64,000 nucleotides of DNA. Origin: Curtobacterium sp. MCLR17_036. Its GTDB lineage: Bacteria > Actinomycetota > Actinomycetes > Actinomycetales > Microbacteriaceae. Shown here piece after piece: positions 55,351 through 64,000 of this stretch. The position numbers were made by a program, and so were the translations under genes. Positions within the stretch are counted from its first letter, which is position 1, and each line of letters begins with the position of its first letter. Location of the stretch: assembly GCF_003234445.2 (NCBI RefSeq), contig NZ_CP126269.1, positions 1,240,001 to 1,304,000 on the forward strand, in the 5' to 3' direction. The notes under the pieces were generated by a model. That model saw nothing but the letters and a program-made list of their open reading frames with translations. It was not told where the DNA came from and did not search any database.

Positions 55351-55995
55351 ATGACCGCCTCGGACGGCACGGACACGACACACGGCGCGAAGTTCCCCTG
55401 GCGCGGGCGACTGCTCCGCAAGGGCCCCGGCCCCGCCTCGACGGCGAACGTCGCGAACATCATCACCGTGGTGCGCATCCTCATGGCACCGCTGTTCTTC
55501 GTGCTGCTGCTCACCGACGGCGGCGCCGACGGGTCCCTGCGCATCTGGGCCGCCGTGGTGTTCGTCGTGGCCATCGTCACCGACAGCGCCGACGGGATCA
55601 TCGCCCGACGCCAGGACCTCGTCACCGACTTCGGCAAGCTCGTCGACCCGATCGCCGACAAGGTGCTCATCGGCGGGGCCCTCGTCGCGCTGTCGATCCT
55701 GCACGAACTGCCCTGGTACGTGACCGTCCTCATCATGGTGCGCGAGATCGGCATCACGGTCTTCCGGTTCGCGGTGCTGTCCGACCGGGTGATCCCGGCC
55801 AGCCGCGGCGGCAAGATCAAGACCGTGCTGCAGGCCGTGGCGCTGACGGCGGCGCTGTTCCCGTGGTGGAACCTGGTCGGGGACTGGGCGCACTGGGTCA
55901 ACGGCATCCTCATGACCGCCGCCCTGCTCGCGACGGTCCTGAGCGGCATCGACTACCTGTACCAGGCGTGGAAGCACAACCGGACCACCGCGTGA
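55351..55995 (+). CDS. pgsA: CDP-diacylglycerol-glycerol-3-phosphate 3-phosphatidyltransferase
   Basis: Membrane enzyme of phosphatidylglycerol synthesis, 214 aa, with about four to six TM segments. The CDP-alcohol phosphotransferase motif is complete: D-G-x2-A-R-x8-G-x3-D-x3-D in ADGIIARRQDLVTDFGKLVD...D near residues 85-110. ATG 55351 was chosen because AGGGAG lies 8 bases before it; GTG 55342, overlapping the ftsK stop, is an alternative. The stop overlaps cinA by 4 bp. Confidence 0.93.
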   Translation: MTASDGTDTTHGAKFPWRGRLLRKGPGPASTANVANIITVVRILMAPLFFVLLLTDGGADGSLRIWAAVVFVVAIVTDSADGIIARRQDLVTDFGKLVDPIADKVLIGGALVALSILHELPWYVTVLIMVREIGITVFRFAVLSDRVIPASRGGKIKTVLQAVALTAALFPWWNLVGDWAHWVNGILMTAALLATVLSGIDYLYQAWKHNRTTA

Positions 55996-56537
55996 CGCAG
56001 GCCGACGGGGTGACGGGTGTCGTGCCTCCCGACCAGCAGGGAGCGCTCGAGGCGATCGCGCGGCAGCTCGTCGCCGACCTGACTGGTCGCGGAGCGACGG
56101 TCGCCGTGGCGGAGTCGCTCACCGGCGGACTCGTCGTCTCGACGCTCGTCGGCGTACCGGGGGCGAGCGCCGTCGTGCGCGGGGGAGTCGTGGCCTACGC
56201 GACCCCGGTGAAGCACACCGTGCTCGGGGTCTCGGCCGAGCTGCTGGCGGCCAACGGCGCCGTCGACCCGGAGGTCGCGCGCCAGATGGCGGCCGGGGTG
56301 CGCACCGCGCTCAGTGTCGACGGCGAACCCGCCACGTGGGGGATCAGCACGACCGGGGTCGCGGGGCCCGACCCGCAGGACGGCAAGGCCGTCGGTACGG
56401 TGTTCATCGGGATCGCGACCGCAGGGTCCGCCACCGCCTGGGAACTCCACCTCGACGGGGACCGCGGGGCAATCCGCACGGCGACCGTCTCCGAACTCCT
56501 GACACGGATGTCGTCCGAGGTCCGGGGCCGGGAATAG
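55992..56537 (+). CDS. cinA: CinA C-terminal domain protein (nicotinamide-nucleotide amidohydrolase, PncC)
   Basis: Stand-alone PncC/CinA_C domain of 181 aa that deamidates NMN in pyridine nucleotide recycling. VAVAESLTGGLVVSTLVGVPGASAVVRGGVVAYAT and ISTTGVAGPDPQDGKAVGTVFIGIA are the two signature blocks. The N-terminal molybdopterin-like half of longer CinA proteins is absent, as usual in actinobacteria. GTG 55992 overlaps pgsA (GTGA). The pgsA-cinA-clgR-recA order is conserved in the group. Confidence 0.92.
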   Translation: MTQADGVTGVVPPDQQGALEAIARQLVADLTGRGATVAVAESLTGGLVVSTLVGVPGASAVVRGGVVAYATPVKHTVLGVSAELLAANGAVDPEVARQMAAGVRTALSVDGEPATWGISTTGVAGPDPQDGKAVGTVFIGIATAGSATAWELHLDGDRGAIRTATVSELLTRMSSEVRGRE

Positions 56538-56691
56538 GTCCCGTTTCCACCGGGTTACATCTCACGCAATCTCCAGCAGGACGGCAGCCAGCCTGGTTAG
56601 CATGCTCGAACCGGCAACGCTACTGTTGCTGAACCCGAACTCGATCCACCGGATCGAGCGGGCGCGGAGACGACAGGAAGGAGGAGTTCTC

Positions 56692-57000
56692 ATGGTTCTC
56701 GTTCGTCAGGAAATCGGCGATGTGCTTCGGGACTTCCGCTTGCAGAAGGGCCGGACCCTCCGACAGGTCGCGTCCAAGGCCAGCGTTGCCCTCGGGTACC
56801 TCAGTGAGGTCGAGCGTGGTCAGAAAGAGGCCAGCTCGGAGATCCTCGCGTCCGTCGCGGACGCGCTGGACACTCCCATCTCCACGATCATGCGCGAGGT
56901 GGGCGACCGCCTCGCGATCGTCGAGGGACTCACCCCCGTCCCCGACACGCTCCCGGACGACCTCGTCGCCGAGTTCGACAACGACCTCGCGGTCCGCTGA
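56692..57000 (+). CDS. clgR: XRE-family regulator, ClgR-like
   Basis: Helix-turn-helix regulator of 102 aa. VRQEIGDVLRDFRLQKGRTLRQVASKASVALGYLSEVERGQKEASSEILASVADAL is the ClgR/Xre DNA-binding domain (residues 4-65). ClgR in actinobacteria activates clp protease genes and is itself degraded by Clp via its C-terminus; the tail here ends DNDLAVR. The ATG at 56692 has an AAGGAGG site. TACTGT at about 56620-56625 or TAGCAT near 56597 may be the -10, giving a 60-85 nt leader. The symbol rests on family and position next to cinA and recA. Confidence 0.85.
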   Translation: MVLVRQEIGDVLRDFRLQKGRTLRQVASKASVALGYLSEVERGQKEASSEILASVADALDTPISTIMREVGDRLAIVEGLTPVPDTLPDDLVAEFDNDLAVR

Positions 57001-57012
57001 CCGCACCGCACC

Positions 57013-57047
57013 GAACGCCCCCACCGGCCCCGCCGGCGGGGGCGTTC
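57013..57047 (+). terminator. clgR terminator
   Basis: Arms GAACGCCCCC and GGGGGCGTTC with inner CCGGC/GCCGG pairing, 12 bp after the clgR stop. Confidence 0.8.
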
Positions 57048-57085
57048 TGCGTCCGGGCGTCGGCGGGCGCGCCTAGGCTTGACGG

Positions 57086-57310
57086 ATGCGTGTGAGTGAG
57101 TTCTGGCGAGCCGTCGAGCAGGTGTTCGGGGATGCGTACGGGTCCGTGGTCACCCGGGACGTCGTGCTCGAGGAGCTCGGCGGGCGCTCCGCCGTCGACG
57201 CGCTCCGCGCCGGGGTGGACGCCCGACGCGTGTGGGACGCGCTCTGCGACTCGCAGGACGTCCCGATGGAGCGGCGGCACGGCAAGGGCCTCGCGGAACC
57301 GCACGACTGA
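57086..57310 (+). CDS. DUF3046 family protein
   Basis: 74-aa protein MRVSEFWRAVEQVFGDAYGSVVTRDVVLEELGGRSAVDAL...PMERRHGKG, which I recognise as DUF3046, a small actinobacterial protein almost always encoded between clgR and recA. Function unknown. ATG 57086 lies 6 bases after TAGGCT (57074-57079), a leaderless layout. It ends 10 bp before the first LexA box of recA. Confidence 0.93.
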   Translation: MRVSEFWRAVEQVFGDAYGSVVTRDVVLEELGGRSAVDALRAGVDARRVWDALCDSQDVPMERRHGKGLAEPHD

Positions 57311-57320
57311 TCGGTCCTGA

Positions 57321-57373
57321 CCGAACATCCGTTCGGCGTGTTGCTCGAACGCGTGTTCGATCGGTGCTACGTT
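57321..57373 (+). promoter_or_regulatory. Two LexA (SOS) boxes and recA promoter
   Basis: CCGAACATCCGTTCGG (57321-57336) and TCGAACGCGTGTTCGA (57345-57360) both match CGAACnnnnGTTCG; the second is a perfect actinobacterial SOS box. TACGTT at 57368-57373 is a likely -10. Transcription from about 57380 leaves a leader of about 190 nt before recA. Confidence 0.88.
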
Positions 57374-57569
57374 CCTGCACAGCGGCGCTGTCCCGGAGAC
57401 TCATCCACAGATCGCGCGGTCGTCGGCAGCGATGTCGGTGGCCCGCCCTAGGTTCGAAGTCAACGGGAACAGCCCGAAGCCTTGTCGCAGAACCCCCGGC
57501 CTTGCACCACCGGCCGGAGCGGACGCGACAGCCTACAGGCAGCCGACACCGAGCACGAAGGAGCACCCC

Positions 57570-58630
<1,061 letters not shown>

Positions 58631-58634
<4 letters not shown>

Positions 58635-59524
58635 GCACCGACCGCGACGACGAGGGCCTCGCACCGGTCACCGACCTGTTCGGTGCGAGGTCCCGTCGCC
58701 GGAACCCTGCGGCGTCGCCGTCGCACGCGCCGGTCGCTGCCGACGTCGATGCCGGTGACGACGACCCGGGCGTCGACGACCCGGCCGGTGCGGACGAGCG
58801 CGCCGACGCGGACACGCCCGCGCCGCTGCCCATCGGCGGAGCACGCGCGCAGGCCGAGTGGGTCTCGCCGGTGATCGGCGACGGCTCGGGTCGCAGCGCA
58901 CGGGCCGAGCTCGACGGGTACGACGACGAGACGGCGGACGCCACGACCGCGTCGGTGTTCTCGATCACCGGGGGCGAGGAACTCGACCCGGCCGACGTGC
59001 CCGGACCCATCGACGAGCAGCGAGCCGACGCCGAACGCGTCAGCATGCGAGCGCTCGGCCGCAAGGGCGTCAGTGAGTCGGAGATGCGGACCCTGCTCAC
59101 CCAGCAGGACCTCGACCCCGACGTGGTCGAGCACGAGATCGCACGCCTGACCGGCGTCGGTCTGCTCGACGACGTCGCACTCGCCACGGACCTGGTGGAC
59201 CGGCTGCACGACCGCAAGGGTCTCGGGCGGCAGGGTGTGGTCACGGAGCTCCGTCGACGGGGCATCGACCAGGTCGCGATCGACACCGCGCTCGAGCAGG
59301 CCGCCGACGACGAGGACGACGAGTTCCTCCGGGCACAGGAGCTCGCCGACAAGCGTGCTCCGCAGATGCGCGGCCTCGACCGAGCGACGGCCGAACGACG
59401 GTTGTCCGGGTTCCTCATGCGCAAGGGCTACAGCTCGGGTGTCGTCCGGATCGCGGTCGAACGTGCCCTTGACGGCGGCGGCCGACGCCCGCAGCCGGGC
59501 CGCGGGACCGTGCGGTTCGAGTAG
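58631..59524 (+). CDS. recX: RecX regulatory protein with long acidic N-terminal extension
   Basis: Inhibitor/modulator of RecA filaments. The RecX core of three-helix repeats covers about residues 135-297 ([77 protein letters not shown]). Before it lies about 130 residues rich in Asp, Ala and Pro, probably disordered, making the protein 297 aa against a usual 150-200. GTG 58631 overlaps recA (GTGA), so both are co-translated and co-induced. Confidence 0.93.
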
Positions 59525-59550
59525 TCCGTCCGACCTACACTGGGACGACC

Positions 59551-61044
59551 ATGGCCACCGTCGCAGCGCGCCCCCGCACCTACGAAGTCCGCACCTACGG
59601 GTGCCAGATGAACGTGCACGACTCGGAGCGGTTGAGCGGGTCGCTCCAGTCCGCCGGGTACGTCGCGGCGGACGGCGACCAGGCCGACGTCGTCGTGATC
59701 AACACCTGTGCGGTGCGCGAGAACGCGGACAACCGGTTGTACGGCAACCTCGGGCAGCTCGCGGGGATCAAACGTGAGCACCCGGGCATGCAGATCGCCG
59801 TCGGCGGGTGCCTGGCGCAGAAGGACAAGAACGTCATCCTCGAGAAGGCGCCGTGGGTCGACGTCGTCTTCGGGACGCACAACATGGGCTCGCTGCCGAC
59901 GCTGCTCGAGCGCGCACGGCACAACGACGAGGCGCAGATCGAGATCCTCGAGGCGCTCGACGTCTTCCCGTCGACGCTGCCGACCAAGCGCGACTCGACG
60001 CACAGCGGCTGGGTGTCGATCTCAGTCGGCTGCAACAACACCTGCACCTTCTGCATCGTGCCGTCGCTGCGCGGGAAGGAGAAGGACCGCCGCCCGGGCG
60101 ACGTCCTGGCCGAGATCCAGGCCCTGGTCGACGACGGGGCGATCGAGGTCACCCTGCTCGGGCAGAACGTCAACTCGTACGGCGTCGAGTTCGGCGACCG
60201 GCAGGCGTTCGGCAAGCTGCTGCGGGCGGCCGGCACGATCGAAGGGCTCGAGCGCGTCCGCTTCACGAGTCCGCACCCGGCGGCGTTCACCGACGACGTC
60301 ATCGACGCCATGGCCGAGACGCCGATCGTCATGCCCCAGCTGCACATGCCCCTGCAGTCAGGCTCCGACCGCGTGCTCAAAGCGATGCGTCGGAGCTACC
60401 GGAGCGAGCGGTTCCTCGGCATCCTCGACCGGGTGCGCGCGAAGATCCCGCACGCGGCGATCTCGACGGACATCATCGTCGGCTTCCCCGGCGAGACCGA
60501 GGCCGACTTCCAGGACACCCTGCGGGTCGTCGAGCAGGCGCGGTTCGCGAGCGCCTTCACCTTCCAGTACTCGATCCGCCCGGGCACGCCCGCGGCGACG
60601 ATGGACGACCAGCTGCCGAAGCAGGTCGTGCAGGAACGCTACGAGCGGCTCGTCGCCCTGCAGGAGCGCATCACGGCCGAGGAGAACGCCCGCCAGGTCG
60701 GCCGCACCGTCGAGGTGCTCGTCGCCACGGGCGAGGGCAAGAAGGACGACTCGACCCGTCGACTGTCCGGTCGAGCCGAGGACTCCCGGCTCGTGCACTT
60801 CGCCGTGCCGGACGGGTCCGCCGTGCCACGCCCCGGCGACGTCGTGTCGGTGACGATCACCCGTGCCGCGCCGCACTTCCTCATCGCCGACGGGGACGCC
60901 CCGCTGCGCATCCGTCGCACCCGCGCCGGCGACGCCTGGGACCGCGCCGAGGCCGAGAGCTGCGGCGTGCCGACCCCGGCAGTGCCCGGCGACGGACCGC
61001 GTCCGGTGTCGCTCGGGCTGCCCACACTCCGTGTCGGGAGCTGA
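59551..61044 (+). CDS. miaB: tRNA-2-methylthio-N6-dimethylallyladenosine synthase
   Basis: Radical-SAM methylthiotransferase of 497 aa acting on A37 of tRNAs already modified by MiaA. The N-terminal cluster uses Cys in YGCQMN, NTCAVR and GGCLAQK; the radical-SAM motif is [16 protein letters not shown] (CxxxCxxC) near residue 160; a TRAM domain lies at about 375-450. The C-terminal 40 residues ([17 protein letters not shown]...) are an extra tail. TACACT (59536-59541) stands 9 bases before the ATG. miaA overlaps its end. Confidence 0.96.
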   Translation: MATVAARPRTYEVRTYGCQMNVHDSERLSGSLQSAGYVAADGDQADVVVINTCAVRENADNRLYGNLGQLAGIKREHPGMQIAVGGCLAQKDKNVILEKAPWVDVVFGTHNMGSLPTLLERARHNDEAQIEILEALDVFPSTLPTKRDSTHSGWVSISVGCNNTCTFCIVPSLRGKEKDRRPGDVLAEIQALVDDGAIEVTLLGQNVNSYGVEFGDRQAFGKLLRAAGTIEGLERVRFTSPHPAAFTDDVIDAMAETPIVMPQLHMPLQSGSDRVLKAMRRSYRSERFLGILDRVRAKIPHAAISTDIIVGFPGETEADFQDTLRVVEQARFASAFTFQYSIRPGTPAATMDDQLPKQVVQERYERLVALQERITAEENARQVGRTVEVLVATGEGKKDDSTRRLSGRAEDSRLVHFAVPDGSAVPRPGDVVSVTITRAAPHFLIADGDAPLRIRRTRAGDAWDRAEAESCGVPTPAVPGDGPRPVSLGLPTLRVGS

Positions 61045-62035
61045 CGTCCACGTCGGACCGGACGACCTCGGGCGTGAGCCGGTCCCGGACCACGAGGACC
61101 TCCGCGCCGCGACCGATGCCGACCTGATCGCGGTCGTCGGTGCGACCGGGACGGGCAAGTCCGACCTCGGGATCGCGATCGCCGAGCGGCTTCGTGCCGC
61201 CGGGCGGAACGCCGAGATCGTCAACGCCGACGCCATGCAGCTGTACCGCGGCATGGACATCGGCACCGCGAAGCTGTCGCTCGACGAACGGCACGGCATC
61301 CCGCACCACCAACTCGACGTGCTCGACGTCACCGACGAGGCGAGCGTCGCCGCGTACCAGGCTGCCGCCCGCGCCGACGTCGAGCGGATCCAGGCGGACG
61401 GCGGCGTCGCCGTGCTCGTCGGGGGCAGCGGACTCTACGTCTCCGCGGTGCTGTTCGACCTCGCGTTCCCCGGCACCGACGCCGCGCTGCGGGCACGGCT
61501 CGAGCGCGAGCACGACGAGCAGGGGCCCGACGTCCTGCTCGAGCGGCTCCGCTCCCTCGACCCGGCCGCCGCGGCGACGATCGACGCCCGCAACCCCCGG
61601 CGGTTGATCCGGGCACTCGAGATCGCGAGCCGGTCCGAGGTCGTGACCCCGAGCCTCCCGTCCGCGCCCCGCGCCTGGCGACCCGCCCGGATCCTGCACC
61701 TGCGTCGGGAACGCGAGCAGCTCGTCACCGCGCTGCACGCGCGGGCGGCGCGGATGTTCGCGACCGGCCTGGTGGACGAGGTCGCTGCGCTGCGGGGGCA
61801 GGGCCTCGAGCAGGGGCGGACGGCCCGTGCCGCCATCGGGTACTCGCAGGCGCTCGACGTCCTGCGGGGCGATGCGACCGTCGTCCAGGCGGTCGAGGCC
61901 ACCGGCGTCGCGACGCGGAAGTACGCCCGGCGGCAGGTGTCGTGGTTCCGGCGGTACGCCGAGGCCGAGGCGCTCGACGTCACCGGGGCGGACCACGGGG
62001 ACCTGACGGAACTGGCCCGTAGGATCGTGCCGTGA
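61031..62035 (+). CDS. miaA: tRNA dimethylallyltransferase
   Basis: Adds an isopentenyl group to A37 of tRNAs, the substrate for MiaB; 334 aa. [19 protein letters not shown] is the P-loop, [18 protein letters not shown] and [13 protein letters not shown] are family signatures, and [11 protein letters not shown] with [13 protein letters not shown] complete the C-terminal part. GTG 61031 overlaps miaB by 14 bp; it adds about 30 residues before the P-loop core ([14 protein letters not shown]...). A start further downstream is possible, though no good alternative codon is seen. dapF overlaps its end. Confidence 0.93.
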   Translation: MSGADVHVGPDDLGREPVPDHEDLRAATDADLIAVVGATGTGKSDLGIAIAERLRAAGRNAEIVNADAMQLYRGMDIGTAKLSLDERHGIPHHQLDVLDVTDEASVAAYQAAARADVERIQADGGVAVLVGGSGLYVSAVLFDLAFPGTDAALRARLEREHDEQGPDVLLERLRSLDPAAAATIDARNPRRLIRALEIASRSEVVTPSLPSAPRAWRPARILHLRREREQLVTALHARAARMFATGLVDEVAALRGQGLEQGRTARAAIGYSQALDVLRGDATVVQAVEATGVATRKYARRQVSWFRRYAEAEALDVTGADHGDLTELARRIVP

Positions 62036-62922
62036 CCGAGCTGCACTTCACCAAGGGCCAGGGGACCGGCAACGACTTCGTCCTGTTCGCCGACCCCGAC
62101 GCGACCGTCGACCTGACCCCGGAGCGGATCCGCGCGATCGCCGACCGACGGTTCGGCGTGGGCGGCGACGGCGTCATCCGGGCGGTGCGGTCCGAGTCGA
62201 TCCCCGAGGGACGCGCCCTGGTGGCCGTCGAGCCCGCCGCGACCTGGTTCATGGACTACCACAACGCCGACGGCACGGTCGCCGAGATGTGCGGCAACGG
62301 CATCCGCGTGTTCGCGCGGTACCTGACCGAGTCCGGGCTCGTCGAGCTCGCGCCCGGCGACACGCTGACCGTCGGCAGCAGGAAGGGCCTCGTCGACATC
62401 CAGCGCACCACCAACGGCTTCGCCGCCGACCTCGGCCGGTGGGGCCTCGGCATCGAGGGCGGTGGCTCCGACGACGTGCTCGTGCGGGCGAAGAACCTCG
62501 ACGGCGCGCGTCCGGGTATCGGCATCGACGTGGGGAACCCGCACGTGGTGGTCGCCGTCGCCACCGAGGACGAGCTCGCCGACCTCGACCTGACCTTCCT
62601 GCCCGTGCTCGACCCGGCGCCCGAGCACGGAGCGAACGTCGAGTTCGTGCTGCCGGGCGACCCGCTCATCAACGACGGCGTCGGCGAGATCACGATGCGG
62701 GTGCACGAGCGGGGGAGCGGCGAGACCCTCTCGTGCGGGACCGGCGCCGTGGCGGCCGCGCTCGCGACCCGGTACTGGGTCGGTGCGGGGGCGCCGGACA
62801 CCTGGCGGGTGCGGGTGCCGGGCGGGGTCGTCACCGTGCGGATGTTCGCGGCGGAGGACGGCGAGCACGTCTCGCTGTCGGGGCCGGCCGAGCTGGTGTT
62901 CTCGGGGGACCTGACGGTTTGA
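62032..62922 (+). CDS. dapF: Diaminopimelate epimerase
   Basis: Converts LL- to meso-diaminopimelate for peptidoglycan and lysine; 296 aa. The two catalytic cysteines are in [14 protein letters not shown] near residue 85 and [14 protein letters not shown] near 230; [14 protein letters not shown] starts the fold. GTG 62032 overlaps miaA by GTGA, so miaB-miaA-dapF form one coupled operon, a usual actinobacterial order. It ends at a repeat-rich gap. Confidence 0.97.
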   Translation: MTELHFTKGQGTGNDFVLFADPDATVDLTPERIRAIADRRFGVGGDGVIRAVRSESIPEGRALVAVEPAATWFMDYHNADGTVAEMCGNGIRVFARYLTESGLVELAPGDTLTVGSRKGLVDIQRTTNGFAADLGRWGLGIEGGGSDDVLVRAKNLDGARPGIGIDVGNPHVVVAVATEDELADLDLTFLPVLDPAPEHGANVEFVLPGDPLINDGVGEITMRVHERGSGETLSCGTGAVAAALATRYWVGAGAPDTWRVRVPGGVVTVRMFAAEDGEHVSLSGPAELVFSGDLTV

Positions 62923-62965
62923 CGCGGGGGCGCGGCGCCGCGGGCGGGCGGGCGGCGCGCGGCGC

Positions 62966-63270
62966 GCGCGCCGGCCGCGCGCCGGCCGCGCGCCGGCCGC
63001 GCGGTGCTCGCCGAGCTCGGGCACTTCGTGAGCAGAAACTGTCGAGTCCGCTGCGGTGATCCGACCATTTCTGCTCACGAAGTGAGCGCGCCGCACGCAC
63101 GCACGCGCGAGCGCTGCGCTGGGTCGCGCGGCGCCGTGCCCGCACCCGTACCCGTGCGCGCACCCGTACCCGCACCCGGGCGCGCGGCAGCGGGCGCGGG
63201 CGCCCGGGGCGCTTCGTGAGCAGAAGAGGTCGGTTGCGCTGGGGTGACCCGACCATTTCTGCTCACGAAG
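62966..63270. repeat. Low-complexity tract and two GTGAGCAGAA-family hairpins
   Basis: At about 62966-63002 the unit GCGCCGGCCGC repeats three times. Hairpin copy 3 has 17-bp arms CACTTCGTGAGCAGAAA (63022-63038) and its complement at 63068-63084. Copy 4 has arms GCTTCGTGAGCAGAA (from 63211) and TTCTGCTCACGAAG (63257-63270), with an inner GGTCGG/CCGACC stem. CCCGTACCCG-like repeats lie at 63137-63180. These fill the gap 62923-63359 between converging genes; no coding gene is supported there. Confidence 0.85.
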
Positions 63271-63359
63271 TGCGCGCTCGCGCGGCGCGCTCGCGCGCGT
63301 CCGCAGCTGCTCCCACCGCGCCGCTGCGCGCGCGCCACGCGCACGCGCCGCGACGCGCC

Positions 63360-63971
63360 CTACGCGCTGCGCTCCACCCGGATGACGCGGAAGCCCTTCG
63401 CCGTCGACTCCCGGGTCACCGAGAACCCCGAGCCGAGCGCCCCGACGAGCCACTTCTGCAGCGAGTCACCCCCGAGGTCCTTCGACACGACGAGCCAGGC
63501 GTCGCCCCCGACCTCGAGCCGGGGCAGCCACGTCAGCAGGATCTGGTGCAGCTCGTCCTTGCCGACGCGGATCGGCGGGTTCGACCAGATCGTCCGGAAG
63601 CGCAGGTCCTCGGGCACGTCGCCCGGTGTCGCGACGGTCACGTTGGTGACCCCGGCTGCGGCGGCGTTCGCCCGCGCGAGCCCGAGCACCCGTTCGTTGA
63701 CGTCGACGCCCCACACCTGCGCCTCGGGCGACTCGAGCGCCATCGTGATCGCGATCGGCCCCCACCCGCAGCCGATGTCGAGCAGGGCACCGTCGGAGGC
63801 GGGCGACGGCACCGAGCCGAGCAACACACGCGTCCCCCGGTCGACGCCGTCGGGGCTGAAGACCCCGGCCGCGGTGGTCAGCGTGAGCGGCCGGCCGGCC
63901 AGGGTGACGTCGATCTGGCGTTCGCGGGTGTCCGACGAGGGGTTCGCGGAGAAGTAGTGGTCGTTCGCCAT
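63360..63971 (-). CDS. RsmC-like class I SAM methyltransferase
   Basis: Methyltransferase of 203 aa. ALLDIGCGWGPIAITMAL (motif I), VWGVDVNERVLGLARANAAAAGV (motif II) and the catalytic IWSNPPIRVGK (NPP(F/I) motif IV typical for N-methylation of guanine or adenine) are intact. It is about as long as the C-terminal domain of RsmC, the 16S rRNA G1207 methyltransferase, and lacks the N-terminal pseudo-domain, as is common in Gram-positives. ATG 63971 lies 6 bases after TACGGT, a leaderless layout. Convergent with dapF. Confidence 0.9.
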   Translation of the reverse strand: MANDHYFSANPSSDTRERQIDVTLAGRPLTLTTAAGVFSPDGVDRGTRVLLGSVPSPASDGALLDIGCGWGPIAITMALESPEAQVWGVDVNERVLGLARANAAAAGVTNVTVATPGDVPEDLRFRTIWSNPPIRVGKDELHQILLTWLPRLEVGGDAWLVVSKDLGGDSLQKWLVGALGSGFSVTRESTAKGFRVIRVERSA

Positions 63972-64000
63972 GGAAGAACCGTACCGGGAACCCCGTGTGT

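Overview
The window is chromosomal DNA of a high-GC actinobacterium. Third codon positions are almost all G or C, GTG and TTG starts are common, and the gene set (ClgR-type regulator, DUF3046 protein, recA-recX, miaB-miaA-dapF, RNase J, mycoredoxin) is actinobacterial. Gene order and small-gene content suggest Microbacteriaceae, possibly Curtobacterium or a relative; that is inference from family knowledge. No tRNA, rRNA, CRISPR array, insertion sequence, integrase or phage gene was seen.

Left part (1-35 kb): the 3' end of a dnaE2-type polymerase gene, a two-component system, an FUSC-type exporter, an aminoglycoside-phosphotransferase-like kinase, and a stand-alone SNF2 helicase behind a leader of about 330 nt. 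Then come a mycoredoxin, a PadR / membrane protein / CYTH-CHAD operon, an oligopeptidase B, a Fic protein, an amidohydrolase, a class IV PLP enzyme, a Nudix hydrolase, a multi-pass membrane protein and a Na+/H+ antiporter. These are followed by a Pit phosphate transporter, aspartate ammonia-lyase, a YihY/BrkB protein, an MFS transporter, an FKBP isomerase with an aldo/keto reductase, a HelD-type helicase, a protealysin-like M4 protease with its emfourin-like inhibitor, a GH6 glycosidase and a VanZ-like protein. Genes are mostly short transcription units on both strands.

Right part (36-64 kb): mostly core genes, largely on the + strand. They are rpsO, pnp, M16 peptidase, dapB, thyA-dfr, dapA, rnj, ftsK-pgsA-cinA, clgR-like, DUF3046, recA-recX, miaB-miaA-dapF and an RsmC-like methyltransferase. 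Lysine/diaminopimelate synthesis (dapA, dapB, dapF), folate/thymidylate metabolism, RNA turnover (PNPase, RNase J) and recombination/SOS sit close together. Two tandem LexA boxes precede recA.

Two features stand out. At least 20 genes have a TAnnnT -10 hexamer 6-8 bases before the start codon, which predicts leaderless mRNAs. The gaps between genes are rich in structured repeats: a 28-bp array, a 132-bp array, in-register hexamers between two divergent promoters, a 22-bp and a 71-bp array, a 196-bp array, 57-bp direct repeats, and two dispersed hairpin families. These repeats are the least explained part of the window. I see no clear new multi-gene system. The protein-level oddities most worth following are the CYTH-CHAD protein, which appears to lack the usual ligand-binding residues, and the SNF2 protein with its structured leader.
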